Source: Clostridia bacterium (GTDB lineage Bacteria > Bacillota > Clostridia > Oscillospirales > Acutalibacteraceae). Taken from it: a stretch of 64,000 nt of DNA. Below, in pieces: positions 17,477-26,756 of this stretch. How positions within the stretch are numbered: position 1 is the stretch's first letter; every line of letters starts with the position of its first letter. Location of the stretch: contig JAFQRF010000023.1 of the NCBI GenBank assembly GCA_017410195.1, positions 124,001-188,000 of the forward strand, in the 5' to 3' direction. A model generated the notes under the pieces. The model was not told the DNA's origin. It ran no database searches and saw nothing but the letters and a program-made list of their open reading frames with translations. A program made the translations under genes and the position numbers.

Positions 17477-18139
17477 AAATACTTTAAGAGAATATTTGCC
17501 TGCTCTGAGAGCTTCGGCAACATCCTTTGAGGTTTTTACATAGTCCTCAAAATAAACACCGCCCGGCTCCATTGTATCATTTCCGTGAAAATCCGAGCCG
17601 GAAAGCATTCTGTGTGAATATTTCTGCGCCCACTTATATGCGATATCATTGCTTGAATTGTGGTCGCCGTGCCCGTTATAAACTTCAACTCCGTCAAGAA
17701 GCGACTGGTCAATAACGGTCATGTTACATCTGAACGGATGTGCCTGAAAAAGTATCAAACCGTTCTTTTCGACAACGGGTCTGAAATCCTCAAGAGTTTC
17801 ATAATGAGCTAAATCATCCGAAAAAATAAAATCTTCATCAAAGCCGTAAAGCAAATAATCGTTATCGTTTTCAAGAAATCTTATTTCCATTCCCTGAATA
17901 ACATGAAATTTTTCATCCTCAAATGCTTTGGCAGCCTTGTAGCCTTCAAGATACTTTGCTGCCTGCTCCTCATATGTTGAACCGTGCTTGCCGAACTGGC
18001 TTGCGTGAACATGGTCGGTAATGATTATTCCGTCATAGCCGAGCTTTTTATATCGTGCAACAATATCCGCAGCCGCCACTCTTCCGCAAGAGCTTGACTC
18101 CTTTGTATGCACATGCGTATCAAAAAGATAACCTTTCAT
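17468..18139 (-). CDS. PHP-domain metal-dependent phosphoesterase
   Basis: 223 residues. The opening FDTHVHTKESSSCGR supplies the first His-x-His metal motif, followed by GIIITDHVHAS, FQAHPFRC and a late GSDFHG, the usual metal ligands of the PHP fold. Relatives hydrolyse phosphate esters such as histidinol phosphate or nucleotides; the substrate here is unknown. It has its own promoter (18163-18191) and ends at a terminator shared with the small gene at 17249. A second and a third PHP-fold protein are in the window (42937 and 59939). Confidence 0.88.
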   Translation of the reverse strand: MKGYLFDTHVHTKESSSCGRVAAADIVARYKKLGYDGIIITDHVHASQFGKHGSTYEEQAAKYLEGYKAAKAFEDEKFHVIQGMEIRFLENDNDYLLYGFDEDFIFSDDLAHYETLEDFRPVVEKNGLILFQAHPFRCNMTVIDQSLLDGVEVYNGHGDHNSSNDIAYKWAQKYSHRMLSGSDFHGNDTMEPGGVYFEDYVKTSKDVAEALRAGKYSLKVFKK

Positions 18140-18162
18140 TTTATCATCCTCCTATCAAAATT

Positions 18163-18191
18163 ATTATATACCCCGATTAACAGATATTCAA
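18163..18191 (-). promoter_or_regulatory. SigA-type promoter of the PHP gene
   Basis: Minus strand TTGAAT (18186-18191), 17-base spacer, TATAAT (18163-18168), 24 bases before the ATG. Confidence 0.7.
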
Positions 18192-18218
18192 TAGAAAACT
18201 TGGAAAAATCTTACCCGT

Positions 18219-18253
18219 TGCGACAAATTTTATATCCGTCAAGGGTTTATAAT
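18219..18253 (+). promoter_or_regulatory. Possible Spo0A-controlled promoter of spoIIGA-sigE
   Basis: TATAAT at 18248-18253 lacks a normally spaced -35. Two reverse-oriented 0A-box-like sites (rc TGTCGCA at 18219-18225; rc TGACGGA at 18235-18241; consensus TGNCGAA) lie just upstream, 16 bases apart. In Bacillus, spoIIG uses Spo0A with an unusually spaced SigA promoter. Each box has one mismatch, so this is a reasoned guess. Confidence 0.45.
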
Positions 18254-18269
18254 CAAGCTGAAAACAGAG

Positions 18270-19145
18270 GTGATAAATCTGAAAACGGTTATTTATGCGG
18301 ATGTACTTATTATTGTAAATCTAATAATTAACTATCTTCTTTTGCGGGCAAGTGCAGCGATGACGGGATGTAATTTCAAAACACGCAGATTTCTGCTTTC
18401 TTCGGCAATCGGAGGTTTATTTTCTCTTATTATTTTCATTGATAATATAACGGTTGCTGCTAATATATTGATAAAGCTGCTTTTTTTTGCGGTTATTGTA
18501 ATTACTGCATTTGGTATAAAAAGCGTAAAAGCATTTCTGAAAAACTGTGCGACATTTGCGCTCGTTAATTTCGGGTTTGCGGGAATTATGTTCGCGCTGT
18601 GCACAACAGTGATACCAAACGCCGCCATATATAAAAACGGAATTGTATATTTCGATGTTAATATATTAACTCTGACCGTCAGTGCAATTATCTGTTACTG
18701 TGTTTTAAGTATTATTTCGCGCTTCACCAAAAGCAAAGTACCGCAAAAAAGCATTTATGAAATAAAAATATACTACGAAGAAAAAACGATTGAATGCAAG
18801 GCGCTTTTTGATTCAGGGAATACACTTTGCGACTGTTTTTCCGGCAGACCCGTTATAATTTGCGAAAAAGAATTTATATCAAAGCTGTATAAAAGCTCCG
18901 ATTTAACGGCAATGAAAAATTTTCGCCTTATTCCGTTCTCAACAATCAAAAGCGGCGGCGCTCTCCCCTCTTTTTTGGCAGACAAAATTGAAATAAACAT
19001 AAAAGGCAAATGGATCGAAAGCAAAGAAATCTACATAGCAGTCACGGAAAGAAAAATCGTATCGGGAGGATATTCAGCACTCTTCGGTGTGCCTTTTCTC
19101 GATACGGTTGAAAACAGTATAAAAGGAGGCACGATTGCGGTATGA
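18270..19145 (+). CDS. spoIIGA: Sporulation sigma-E processing peptidase
   Basis: About 290 residues. The N-terminal half has five hydrophobic helices beginning [20 protein letters not shown]. The C-terminal half is an aspartic-protease-like domain with the catalytic [11 protein letters not shown] (about residues 177-187). SpoIIGA sits in the septal membrane and cleaves pro-SigE after a forespore signal. GTG 18270 is the first usual start codon, but its ribosome binding site would overlap it. GAGGTGA at 18267-18273 better fits a CTG at 18279, which would give the typical opening (M)KTVIYAD. The stop overlaps the sigE start by four bases (ATGA). Confidence 0.93.
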   Translation: MINLKTVIYADVLIIVNLIINYLLLRASAAMTGCNFKTRRFLLSSAIGGLFSLIIFIDNITVAANILIKLLFFAVIVITAFGIKSVKAFLKNCATFALVNFGFAGIMFALCTTVIPNAAIYKNGIVYFDVNILTLTVSAIICYCVLSIISRFTKSKVPQKSIYEIKIYYEEKTIECKALFDSGNTLCDCFSGRPVIICEKEFISKLYKSSDLTAMKNFRLIPFSTIKSGGALPSFLADKIEINIKGKWIESKEIYIAVTERKIVSGGYSALFGVPFLDTVENSIKGGTIAV

Positions 19146-19837
19146 TTAAAGAATTACTGCAAAATTTATTTATAAAGCTTCAGTCAAAAATATTTGAGAT
19201 AGAAGTTGACTACATAAACGGACCGGATACTCTGCCCGCGCCGCTGAGTAATGAAATTGAACTTGAATGCCTGCAAAAATTCGAAAACGGTGACAAAGAA
19301 GCAAGGGAAACACTGATAGTCCACAACCTCAGACTTGTTGTCTATATAGCAAAAAAATTCGAAAATACGGGTATACCACTTGAGGACCTTATTTCAATCG
19401 GAACGCTCGGATTGATTAAAGCCGTCAATACATTCAGACTTTCAAAAAACATCAAGCTTGCAACCTACGCATCAAGATGCATTGAAAACGAAATTCTGAT
19501 GTATCTGAGAAAAACCAACTCCTCAAAAGCCGAGGTATCATATTATGAACCTCTGAATACGGATTGGGACGGAAATGAGCTTTTGCTTTCCGATGTTCTC
19601 GGAAGCGAGCCGGACGATGTATACAGAGATATCGAAGCGGAAGATGAACGCAGCAGACTTTACAAAGCGGTTAATTCATTAGGAAAAAGAGAACGTATGA
19701 TAATGACCATGAGATTCGGTATCGGAGGCGGAAGAGAATATACACAGAAAGAAGTCGCAGATGCTTTGGGAATATCTCAGAGCTACATTTCAAGACTTGA
19801 AAAAAGGATAATTGAGAAAATCAAGAAAGAGGTTTGA
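19142..19837 (+). CDS. sigE: RNA polymerase sporulation sigma factor SigE
   Basis: 231 residues, mother-cell sigma factor made as an inactive precursor. Visible parts: short N-terminal pro-region, then [10 protein letters not shown], sigma region 2 ([26 protein letters not shown], split over about residues 63-88), region 2.4-like [12 protein letters not shown], and region 4 with the helix-turn-helix [22 protein letters not shown]. Overlap with spoIIGA means its processing enzyme is co-made. The usual next gene, sigG, is absent; plsY follows on the other strand. Confidence 0.95.
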   Translation: MIKELLQNLFIKLQSKIFEIEVDYINGPDTLPAPLSNEIELECLQKFENGDKEARETLIVHNLRLVVYIAKKFENTGIPLEDLISIGTLGLIKAVNTFRLSKNIKLATYASRCIENEILMYLRKTNSSKAEVSYYEPLNTDWDGNELLLSDVLGSEPDDVYRDIEAEDERSRLYKAVNSLGKRERMIMTMRFGIGGGREYTQKEVADALGISQSYISRLEKRIIEKIKKEV

Positions 19838-19840
19838 ATG

Positions 19841-20449
19841 CTAATCATTTGAAATCTTCTTTTCCTCTCCGTCAAGCAGCCTTGCAATGTTCGGCGCATG
19901 TTTAACAGCTATCATAACGGCACATGAAACCGCAAAAACAAAGTTATATTCCGATCTCACTCCGCTGAGAAAATAGGCAAGCAACGGATAAAAGGCAGCG
20001 CAGATTCCTGATGCAAGAGAAACCGTTTTTGTCAGAAGAACAATAACCGCAAACGCTGCAAGAAGTATAACCGCAACAAGAGGCATAATTCCAAGTGCAG
20101 CACCTGCGGCAGTCGCTACTCCCTTTCCTCCTCTAAATTTAAAAAACAGAGGGAATGTATGACCAAATTGAGCAAAAAAACCGGCAAGCAGCAAACATTC
20201 ATAAGATGCATCAAAAAATGCAACAAAAACCCTCGCAATTGCAACGGCAATAAGCCCCTTTGAAAAATCAAGAAAGAAAACAATCGCTCCGGCTTTTTTG
20301 CCGAAATTTCGCAGAATATTGGTGGCACCAGCATTGCCGCTTCCGTAGTTCCTTACATCATAACCAAAGAATTTTTTTGAAACTATAATCGCCGTGCTTA
20401 CGCTTCCGAGAAGATAAGCAAACACGGTGCAAATAACTGCATAAACCAT
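19841..20449 (-). CDS. plsY: Glycerol-3-phosphate acyltransferase PlsY
   Basis: 202-residue membrane protein that transfers acyl from acyl-phosphate to glycerol-3-phosphate, the first step of phospholipid synthesis. Five hydrophobic helices. The three conserved loops are present: YLLGSVSTAII, the GSGNAGATNILRNFG block near residues 37-51, and the FRGGKGVATAAGA block near residues 104-116. Length fits the family. It stands alone, convergent with sigE with only three bases between. Confidence 0.95.
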   Translation of the reverse strand: MVYAVICTVFAYLLGSVSTAIIVSKKFFGYDVRNYGSGNAGATNILRNFGKKAGAIVFFLDFSKGLIAVAIARVFVAFFDASYECLLLAGFFAQFGHTFPLFFKFRGGKGVATAAGAALGIMPLVAVILLAAFAVIVLLTKTVSLASGICAAFYPLLAYFLSGVRSEYNFVFAVSCAVMIAVKHAPNIARLLDGEEKKISND

Positions 20450-20481
20450 AATATCACCCTAAGATATTATGCCCAAAAGAA

Positions 20482-20516
20482 AAACAGTAACTCCGAAATT
20501 ATCAGAGTTACTGTTT
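20482..20516 (-). terminator. Intrinsic terminator of the metallophosphoesterase gene
   Basis: AAACAGTAACTC and GAGTTACTGTTT form a 12-base stem, followed on the minus strand by TTTTTCTTTT. Confidence 0.85.
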
Positions 20517-20531
20517 TAATTTTAGAAAAGA

Positions 20532-21722
20532 TTATTTAATCAGATCAATAACACCTGCAAAGAGTCCCGAGAATTCACCGAGAGCAAGCATAACTTTTGC
20601 AAGACCTTCGGTAATCATTGCAAATACGCTGATAATACCTGCATCGCTTGCAAAATCATCGTTTTCAAGAGCAAAACCGTTGATTGTAACCGACTCGGTT
20701 TCAAATTCCCATGTATTGCTGTCTCTTACGGTAATCATACGCATACCTCTGGTCATCTCTTTGCCGTATGAATTAAAGGTTGCACCTGCAGTATTAATTA
20801 TTTTGATACCGTCAAGCTCGGTTTCGTAATTATTGATGTGATCATGACCTGAGAAAATACCGAGGATGTCTCCGCGCTCAACCATAGCATCAAACTGACC
20901 GTAATTATAGTAACCGGGGCAAGGGAACTCGAGAAGGAAGCCGGTAAAATTATTTGTTCTGGGGAAGAACGTATAAGTCTTGCCGTTATATTTGGGAGTA
21001 AGAACGCCGAGATCAACGTCATTTGAAGTTTCATAGAAAAGAGCATCATATGCTTCTCCGACAACGATGTGCTGGAAAGCAAGACCGGGAATCTTTTTGC
21101 CTTCCTGAGCTTCGAGGTTTTTGCTTGTATCCTTGTACCACTCAATCTGGTCTTCATGAACACAGTCATATCCCACGTCATTTCCGTTTTCATCGTATGC
21201 GTGTGAACCTGAATCAAACATATAAAGAGCAAACTCCGTTCTGTCGCCCATTGTTGAGAGAACGGGAAGCATCTGTGTACCGCAGCCGTGAAGTTCAGGT
21301 TCGGGGTCGCTTGCAAGGCAATACTCGCCGCCGTACTTCTGATAAAGCACCATAAGCTCATCGTTTGTCATGCCCTGTTCGCAGTCATGGTTGCCGAAAA
21401 CAAGGGTGAAATATGTTTCGTTTGCAACGAAAACATCAACAAGCTCCTTAATTGCAGCATCCTTGTCCTCAAAATCAGCAACAACGTTATCGCCGCCGAG
21501 AACAACGATATCGGGCTGGTACTCTTTAAGAGCAGCATCGATAAACTTAAGCATTTTTTCGCTTGCAGGATAGCCATCCTGACAGTCGCAGAGATGCATA
21601 ATTTTGAATTCGCCGTTTTCGTCAAATCTGAGGGGTGACTTTGCAGATTCTGCGCTTACGCAAAAGCATGCACCAATTACAAGTGCAAGCGCAACAACTG
21701 CGGAGAGAATGCGTTTTTTCAT
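20532..21722 (-). CDS. Secreted calcineurin-like metallophosphoesterase
   Basis: 396 residues with a signal peptide (MKKRILSAVVALALVIGACFCVSA). Metallophosphoesterase blocks in order: IMHLCDCQDG (Asp, usual His replaced by Cys or Gln context), DIVVLGGDNVV, LVFGNHDCEQG, an AFQHI histidine, and IFSGHDHIN. This matches purple-acid-phosphatase-like secreted phosphoesterases. ATG 21722 is chosen for its CGGAGG site and signal peptide; an in-frame extension upstream lacks both. Monocistronic: own promoter (21760-21788) and terminator. Substrate unknown. Confidence 0.87.
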   Translation of the reverse strand: MKKRILSAVVALALVIGACFCVSAESAKSPLRFDENGEFKIMHLCDCQDGYPASEKMLKFIDAALKEYQPDIVVLGGDNVVADFEDKDAAIKELVDVFVANETYFTLVFGNHDCEQGMTNDELMVLYQKYGGEYCLASDPEPELHGCGTQMLPVLSTMGDRTEFALYMFDSGSHAYDENGNDVGYDCVHEDQIEWYKDTSKNLEAQEGKKIPGLAFQHIVVGEAYDALFYETSNDVDLGVLTPKYNGKTYTFFPRTNNFTGFLLEFPCPGYYNYGQFDAMVERGDILGIFSGHDHINNYETELDGIKIINTAGATFNSYGKEMTRGMRMITVRDSNTWEFETESVTINGFALENDDFASDAGIISVFAMITEGLAKVMLALGEFSGLFAGVIDLIK

Positions 21723-21759
21723 TGGATAATCCTCCGTTTTCAGTAAAATTTCATTTGTT

Positions 21760-21788
21760 ATTTTACCCCAATTGAAGAATAAAGTCAA
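21760..21788 (-). promoter_or_regulatory. SigA-type promoter of the metallophosphoesterase gene
   Basis: Minus strand TTGACT (21783-21788), 17-base spacer, TAAAAT (21760-21765). Confidence 0.7.
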
Positions 21789-21805
21789 CAAAAACTATTT
21801 TTATA

Positions 21806-21855
21806 TTGACTTATGTTCTCAAATGTGTATAATAAATCAAGAGTTATTCTCAAAT
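21806..21855 (+). promoter_or_regulatory. Promoter and candidate operator of the zinc-uptake operon
   Basis: TTGACT (21806-21811), 16-base spacer, TATAAT (21828-21833). The nonamer TTCTCAAAT occurs twice, at 21816-21824 inside the spacer and at 21847-21855 just downstream of the expected start site. The two copies are 31 bases apart, about three helical turns. This placement would let the Fur-family product repress its own operon; that is inference. Confidence 0.6.
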
Positions 21856-21872
21856 CTGAGGTGAATTTGACA

Positions 21873-22262
21873 ATGAGAGTTTATCACACACAGCAAAGAA
21901 AAACGCTGATTGATTTCTTGCAGAAAAACCGTGAAAAGTCATTTACAATTGAAGAAATAATCAGTTCAATCGGAGAATCGGGCATAAGCCAAAGCACAGC
22001 ATACAGACTTATAACCAAGCTTACCGAGGACGGAATAGTCAAACGTTCCGTCAGAAGTAACAGCCGTAGCTTCGTTTATCAGTACATCAATACCGAAAAA
22101 TGCGAAGGTCATCTCCACATGAAATGCACGGGATGCGGCAAAGTTTATCATCTTGACAGCGGTATTACATCAATAATTCAAAATGACATAAAGAGTTCAA
22201 CGAATTTTGAAATAGACAATCACACGGTATTGCTCGGCAAATGCAATACCTGCAAGGAGTAA
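21873..22262 (+). CDS. Fur-family metal-responsive regulator (Zur-like)
   Basis: 129 residues. An N-terminal winged helix (KTLIDFLQKN...SQSTAYRLITKL) is followed by a dimerisation domain with HLHMKCTGCGKVY and a C-terminal GKCNTCKE, the two Cys-x2-Cys pairs that hold structural zinc. ATG 21873 has GAGGTGA eight bases upstream; a longer in-frame version to 21813 would run through the promoter. It is the first gene of an operon with a zinc ABC transporter, so a Zur-type role is likely. Iron or manganese sensing cannot be excluded. Confidence 0.88.
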   Translation: MRVYHTQQRKTLIDFLQKNREKSFTIEEIISSIGESGISQSTAYRLITKLTEDGIVKRSVRSNSRSFVYQYINTEKCEGHLHMKCTGCGKVYHLDSGITSIIQNDIKSSTNFEIDNHTVLLGKCNTCKE

Positions 22263-22265
22263 AAA

Positions 22266-23225
22266 ATGAAAAAAGGAATATCGATTTTTTTTGCGGTTAT
22301 ATTTACCGTTCTTCTGCTTTGTTCATGCGGAAACAACATAACAGAAACAGAAGGACTGAGCATTGTCTGCACCGCCTTTCCTCAATATGATTTTGCAAAA
22401 AACGTCATCGGTACTCAGGAGGGATTAACACTTCTTCTCGATGACGGCGCAGATCTTCACAGCTATGAGCCGACTGCAAAGGACATAATCAAAATCGGTT
22501 CTGCAGATATTTTCATTTACGGCGGCGGAATTTCCGATAATTGGGCAGAAGGAGTAATTAATTCCGCAAACAACCCCGAACTCATTATAATTAAAACAAT
22601 GGATTTGGTTGATACTCTCAAGGAAGAATATGTTGCAGGCATGCAGCAGGAAAACCACGAGCATGAACATCACGAAGCTCATACGGGTGACCACAGCGAA
22701 GAGGATGAGCATATCTGGCTTTCGATTAAAAATGCGGTTAAAATAACACGGTCACTCTGCGATTCGATATGCGAAGCAGACCCAGAAAATGCTGAAAAAT
22801 ATCGAGCCAATACCGAAAATTATGTTTCTCAGCTCAACGCACTTGACAAAGAATACAGAACTGTTATTGAATCGTCCGCAAGAAAAACCGTTCTTTTTGC
22901 AGACAGATTCCCCTTCCGATATCTGACAGATGATTACGGACTTACGTATTACGCTGCGTTCGCGGGATGTTCTTCCGAAAGCGAAGCAAGCTTTGAAACA
23001 ATGGCGTTTCTGATTGACAAAACGAAGGAGCTTAATCTCCCCTTTGTGCTTACAATCGACGGTTCTGACGGCTCACTTGCAGAAACCGTCTGCGAATCAA
23101 CCGGAGCTGAAACGGCTGTTCTTGATTCCTGCCAATCGGTTTCTTCGGCAGATATCGCAAGAGGCGCAAGCTATATTAATATAATGAAAAGTAATCTTGA
23201 TGTTCTTCGGGAGGCACTCAACTGA
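22266..23225 (+). CDS. znuA: Zinc ABC transporter substrate-binding lipoprotein
   Basis: 319 residues. Lipoprotein signal with lipobox LLCSCG (Cys ~20). Cluster A-I fold features: VCTAFPQYDFAKNVIG, GADLHSYEPTAKDI with the first metal His, a His/Asp/Glu-rich loop (ENHEHEHHEAHTGDH, about residues 124-138) and DEHIWLSIKNAV. Such a His-rich loop is typical of zinc rather than manganese binding proteins. It captures metal outside the membrane and hands it to the permease. Three bases after the regulator gene; its stop overlaps the ATPase start. Confidence 0.92.
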   Translation: MKKGISIFFAVIFTVLLLCSCGNNITETEGLSIVCTAFPQYDFAKNVIGTQEGLTLLLDDGADLHSYEPTAKDIIKIGSADIFIYGGGISDNWAEGVINSANNPELIIIKTMDLVDTLKEEYVAGMQQENHEHEHHEAHTGDHSEEDEHIWLSIKNAVKITRSLCDSICEADPENAEKYRANTENYVSQLNALDKEYRTVIESSARKTVLFADRFPFRYLTDDYGLTYYAAFAGCSSESEASFETMAFLIDKTKELNLPFVLTIDGSDGSLAETVCESTGAETAVLDSCQSVSSADIARGASYINIMKSNLDVLREALN

Positions 23226-23938
23226 TGGCTCTGATAAATGTAAACGGTGTATCGCTCGGCTATGAGGGAAAACCGATTGTTACCGACCTTAATTTCAGCG
23301 TTAACAAAGGCGACTATCTCTGCATCGTCGGCGAAAACGGTTCAGGGAAAAGCACGCTGATGAAAACCTTGCTCGGACAAAAAAATGTTCTTTCGGGAAA
23401 AATTGAATTTTCTGACGGTCTTAAGCAAAAAGAAATAGGCTATCTTCCTCAGCAAACACAGGTTCAAAAGGATTTTCCCGCTTCAGTTAAAGAGGTTATT
23501 CTTTCGGGATGCCTTAATTCCTGCGGATTAAGACCTTTTTATTCAAAAAAACAAAAAGACAATGCAGCTCAAATTATGAAAAAACTCGGGATTTCCGACC
23601 TTGCTAATAAATGCTACAGAGAGCTTTCCGGCGGTCAACAGCAAAGAGTTCTGCTTGCAAGAGCTTTATGCGCAACAAAAAAGCTGCTTGTTCTTGACGA
23701 ACCTGTTGCAGGTCTTGACCCGGTTGTAACCAAAAATCTTTACCGTCTGATTTCGAATATTAATAACGAGGGAATAACCGTTATTATGGTTTCCCACGAC
23801 ATACACGCTGCCATTGAATTTGCATCTCACATTCTTCACATCGGCAACAAGCCTTTGTTTTTCGGGACAAAAGAAGAATACAAAACAAGTGACGGCTGCC
23901 ATTGCTTTATTTGTGACGGAGGGCATGACCATGATTGA
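23225..23938 (+). CDS. znuC: Zinc ABC transporter ATP-binding protein
   Basis: 237 residues. Walker A GENGSGKSTLMK (about 37-48), Q-loop QQTQ, signature ELSGGQQQRVLLARAL, Walker B LLVLDEPVAGLDP and switch His in MVSHDIHA. It powers metal import with the permease encoded next. The C-terminus is Cys/His-rich (CHCFICDGGHDHD), which may bind metal; this is unusual enough to note. It overlaps znuA by one base and the permease gene by eight. Confidence 0.93.
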   Translation: MALINVNGVSLGYEGKPIVTDLNFSVNKGDYLCIVGENGSGKSTLMKTLLGQKNVLSGKIEFSDGLKQKEIGYLPQQTQVQKDFPASVKEVILSGCLNSCGLRPFYSKKQKDNAAQIMKKLGISDLANKCYRELSGGQQQRVLLARALCATKKLLVLDEPVAGLDPVVTKNLYRLISNINNEGITVIMVSHDIHAAIEFASHILHIGNKPLFFGTKEEYKTSDGCHCFICDGGHDHD

Positions 23939-24767
23939 AACACTCACCTCTTATTTCAGCTATCCGTTCGTAAGATATGCACTTATCGCGGGCGTACTGA
24001 TCGCTCTTTGCGCTGCTCTGCTCGGTGTCAGCCTTGTGCTTAAAAGATATTCGATGATCGGTGACGGTCTTTCGCATGTTGCTTTCGGTGCCATAGCCGT
24101 TGCTACTGTCTGCAACCTTGCTCCAATGACAGTTGCTTTACCGATAACAGTTGTTGCTGCGGTTATTCTTCTCGGTTTAAACGGAAGCGGCAAAATCAAA
24201 GGTGATGCGGCAATAGCAATGATATCCGTCGGCGCACTTGCTCTCGGTTATCTTCTTCTCAACATATTCTCCGCATCGTCTAATGTCAGCGGAGATGTCT
24301 GCACAACGCTTTTCGGTTCAACCTCAATACTGACACTTTCACAAACCGATGTAATTCTCTGCCTTGCATTAACCGTTATTGTTTTGCTTGTTTTCATTAT
24401 ATTTTATCACAAGATATTTACGGTTACGTTTGACGAAGGATTTGCAGCCGCAACAGGTACAAATACCAAAGCTTATAATACGCTGATTGCGGTTGTTACG
24501 GCAATAGTCATCGTTCTTGCAATGAACCTTGTCGGTGCGCTTCTCATTTCAGCGCTTATTATCTTCCCTGCCCTTTCTGCAATGAGAATTTTCAAAAGCT
24601 TTCTTTCTGTTATAATCAGTTCATCGGTAATTGCCGTTATCTGTGCTGTTACGGGAATATTCATTGCCATTCTTTACGGTACGCCCGTAGGCTCAACAAT
24701 CGTTGCGGCAAACATTGTTTTCTTTATTTTGTGTATGCTTATCGGTAAGGTTTCAAAAAGGTCATAA
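23931..24767 (+). CDS. znuB: Zinc ABC transporter permease
   Basis: 278 residues, about eight hydrophobic helices of the ABC-3 family. Blocks: ALCAALLGVSLVLKRYSMIGDGLSHVAFG near the start (split here for reading), then NLVGALLISALIIFPALSAMR, and a late VGSTIVAAN. ATG 23931 is chosen because GGAGGG lies seven bases upstream; the ATG at 23925 is too close. Last gene of the operon, followed by a strong terminator. Confidence 0.93.
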   Translation: MIETLTSYFSYPFVRYALIAGVLIALCAALLGVSLVLKRYSMIGDGLSHVAFGAIAVATVCNLAPMTVALPITVVAAVILLGLNGSGKIKGDAAIAMISVGALALGYLLLNIFSASSNVSGDVCTTLFGSTSILTLSQTDVILCLALTVIVLLVFIIFYHKIFTVTFDEGFAAATGTNTKAYNTLIAVVTAIVIVLAMNLVGALLISALIIFPALSAMRIFKSFLSVIISSSVIAVICAVTGIFIAILYGTPVGSTIVAANIVFFILCMLIGKVSKRS

Positions 24768-24774
24768 ACGCAAA

Positions 24775-24811
24775 ATCACCGCAGACGGATTGCCTGCGGT
24801 GATAATTTTTT
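24775..24811. terminator. Bidirectional terminator between znuB and ftsH
   Basis: ATCACCGCA / TGCGGTGAT stem, then TTTTTT on the plus strand; convergent genes on both sides. Confidence 0.85.
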
Positions 24812-26711
24812 ATTCCTCTGTTGTTTCTTCATCCGTTGCAATTACGTTTTCACTCATAATTGCCGCAAATTCCTCGCCCGTCATCTTTTCGTTTTCAAAA
24901 AGCTTCTGAGCGATAATATGAAGCTTATCCATATGCTCGGTGAGAATTGTTTCGGTTCTTCCGTAAGCATTTCTGATAATGTTTTCGATTTCTTCGTCAA
25001 TCTGAGATGCAATGTTTTCGGAGTAATTACGCACATTGCTGTAATCTTTTCCGAGGAAAACCTGGTGATTTTCTCCGCCGAATGAAATGGGACCGAGTTT
25101 TTCACTCATGCCGTATTTGGTAACCATATTACGTGCAATTTCGGTTGCTCGCTCAATATCGTTTGATGCACCGGTTGAAATATCACCGAGTATAAGAGCT
25201 TCGGCAACACGTCCGCCAAGAAGGCTGACAAGGTTATCGAGCATCTCATTTTTTGAGGTGTAATTCTTATCCTCAACGGGTCTGTAAAGAGTATAGCCGC
25301 CTGCCATACCTCTGGGAATAATCGATATCTGATGAACGGGATCGGTATGCTCAAGATAGAAGCTTGAAACTGCATGGCCCGCTTCGTGATATGCGGTGAG
25401 CTTCTTTGCCTTTTCATTCATCTTGTGTGATTTCTTCTCTGAACCGACCTGAACTTTGAGAGCGGCTTCATCGATTTCTTCCATCGTGATTGCTTTCTTA
25501 TCACGCCTTGCAGCAAGAAGAGCGGCTTCGTTGAGAAGATTTTCAAGATCTGCACCCGTAAAACCTACAGTTGCATGAGCAATGCTGTTAAGGTCAACAT
25601 CGGGGCCGATGGGCTTACCCTTTGCATGAACCTTAAGAATTTCAACTCTGCCCTTTGTGTCGGGATAGTTAACGGTTACCTGACGGTCAAATCTGCCGGG
25701 TCTGAGAAGAGCAGGGTCAAGAATATCGGGTCGGTTTGTTGCAGCGATAACGATAACGCCTTCGTTTGCACCGAAACCGTCCATTTCAACAAGAAGCTGA
25801 TTGAGGGTCTGCTCTCTTTCGTCGTGTCCGCCGCCCATACCTGCACCTCTGTGACGGCCCACGGCATCAATTTCGTCAATAAAGATGATTGAAGGTGAAT
25901 TTTTCTTTGCCTGGTCAAAAAGGTCACGGACTCTCGATGCACCTACACCGACATACATCTCAACGAAATCCGAACCCGAAATTGAGAAGAACGGAACATT
26001 TGCCTCTCCTGCAACAGCCCTTGCAAGAAGGGTTTTACCTGTACCGGGAGGGCCTACAAGGAGAACACCCTTGGGAATTCTTGCACCGAGCGAATCGAAC
26101 TTTGAAGTATCCTTAAGGAACTGAACAATTTCTTCGAGTTCTTCCTTTTCTTCGTCTGCACCTGCAACATCCTTAAATGTTGTTTTTCTCTTTTCATCCT
26201 TTGCATGCTTGATTCTTGCCTTACCGAAACTGAGAGTACGGTTGTTTTCATTGGTCATTGTCTGGTTCATTCGTTTGAACATGAAGAATGTCAATGCACC
26301 CATTGTAACAAGCAGAAGAAGAGTGGGAACAATATTATAAATCCACTGCCCCGTTGAGCCTGCAATATAATCCGCTTTAATCTTTTTATCTGGATTCTCA
26401 CGGTTATATTTTATTACGCTGTCGTGGATATCCTCAACAAAAAGGCTTACGCTCGGAACGGAAAAATTCTTTTCCTGCTTATCGCCTTCAACATAATAAA
26501 CAAGCGCACCGCTGCTGAGATTGAGCTTGTATTCGGTAACCTTTCCTTCGTCAAAGAGCGCAACAAGCTCATAATACTCTGTCTTTTCCTGCTGCTGAGT
26601 TGTTGCATAATATGCCATACCGCTGATAATCATAACAGGAATCAGAATATACGGCAATAAAGTAATAATTTTCTTTTTAAAATTGCCCGAATTGCTGTTT
26701 TTAGTATTCAA
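24810..26711 (-). CDS. ftsH: ATP-dependent zinc metalloprotease FtsH
   Basis: About 633 residues. Two N-terminal membrane helices flank an external domain. Then an AAA+ module follows with [24 protein letters not shown] and a second region of homology ([19 protein letters not shown]), and a peptidase with zinc motif HEAGH. It degrades misfolded membrane and regulatory proteins. TTG 26711 is preferred: AAGGAG ends 11 bases upstream, whereas a GTG at 26723 overlaps that site. It ends the rnj-to-ftsH cluster. tilS-hpt-ftsH is a classical Firmicutes order. Confidence 0.95.
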   Translation of the reverse strand: MNTKNSNSGNFKKKIITLLPYILIPVMIISGMAYYATTQQQEKTEYYELVALFDEGKVTEYKLNLSSGALVYYVEGDKQEKNFSVPSVSLFVEDIHDSVIKYNRENPDKKIKADYIAGSTGQWIYNIVPTLLLLVTMGALTFFMFKRMNQTMTNENNRTLSFGKARIKHAKDEKRKTTFKDVAGADEEKEELEEIVQFLKDTSKFDSLGARIPKGVLLVGPPGTGKTLLARAVAGEANVPFFSISGSDFVEMYVGVGASRVRDLFDQAKKNSPSIIFIDEIDAVGRHRGAGMGGGHDEREQTLNQLLVEMDGFGANEGVIVIAATNRPDILDPALLRPGRFDRQVTVNYPDTKGRVEILKVHAKGKPIGPDVDLNSIAHATVGFTGADLENLLNEAALLAARRDKKAITMEEIDEAALKVQVGSEKKSHKMNEKAKKLTAYHEAGHAVSSFYLEHTDPVHQISIIPRGMAGGYTLYRPVEDKNYTSKNEMLDNLVSLLGGRVAEALILGDISTGASNDIERATEIARNMVTKYGMSEKLGPISFGGENHQVFLGKDYSNVRNYSENIASQIDEEIENIIRNAYGRTETILTEHMDKLHIIAQKLFENEKMTGEEFAAIMSENVIATDEETTEE

Positions 26712-26756
26712 CCGGAAAATCACTCCTTAATTTAGCTTTCCCCAAAGGGAACTCTA

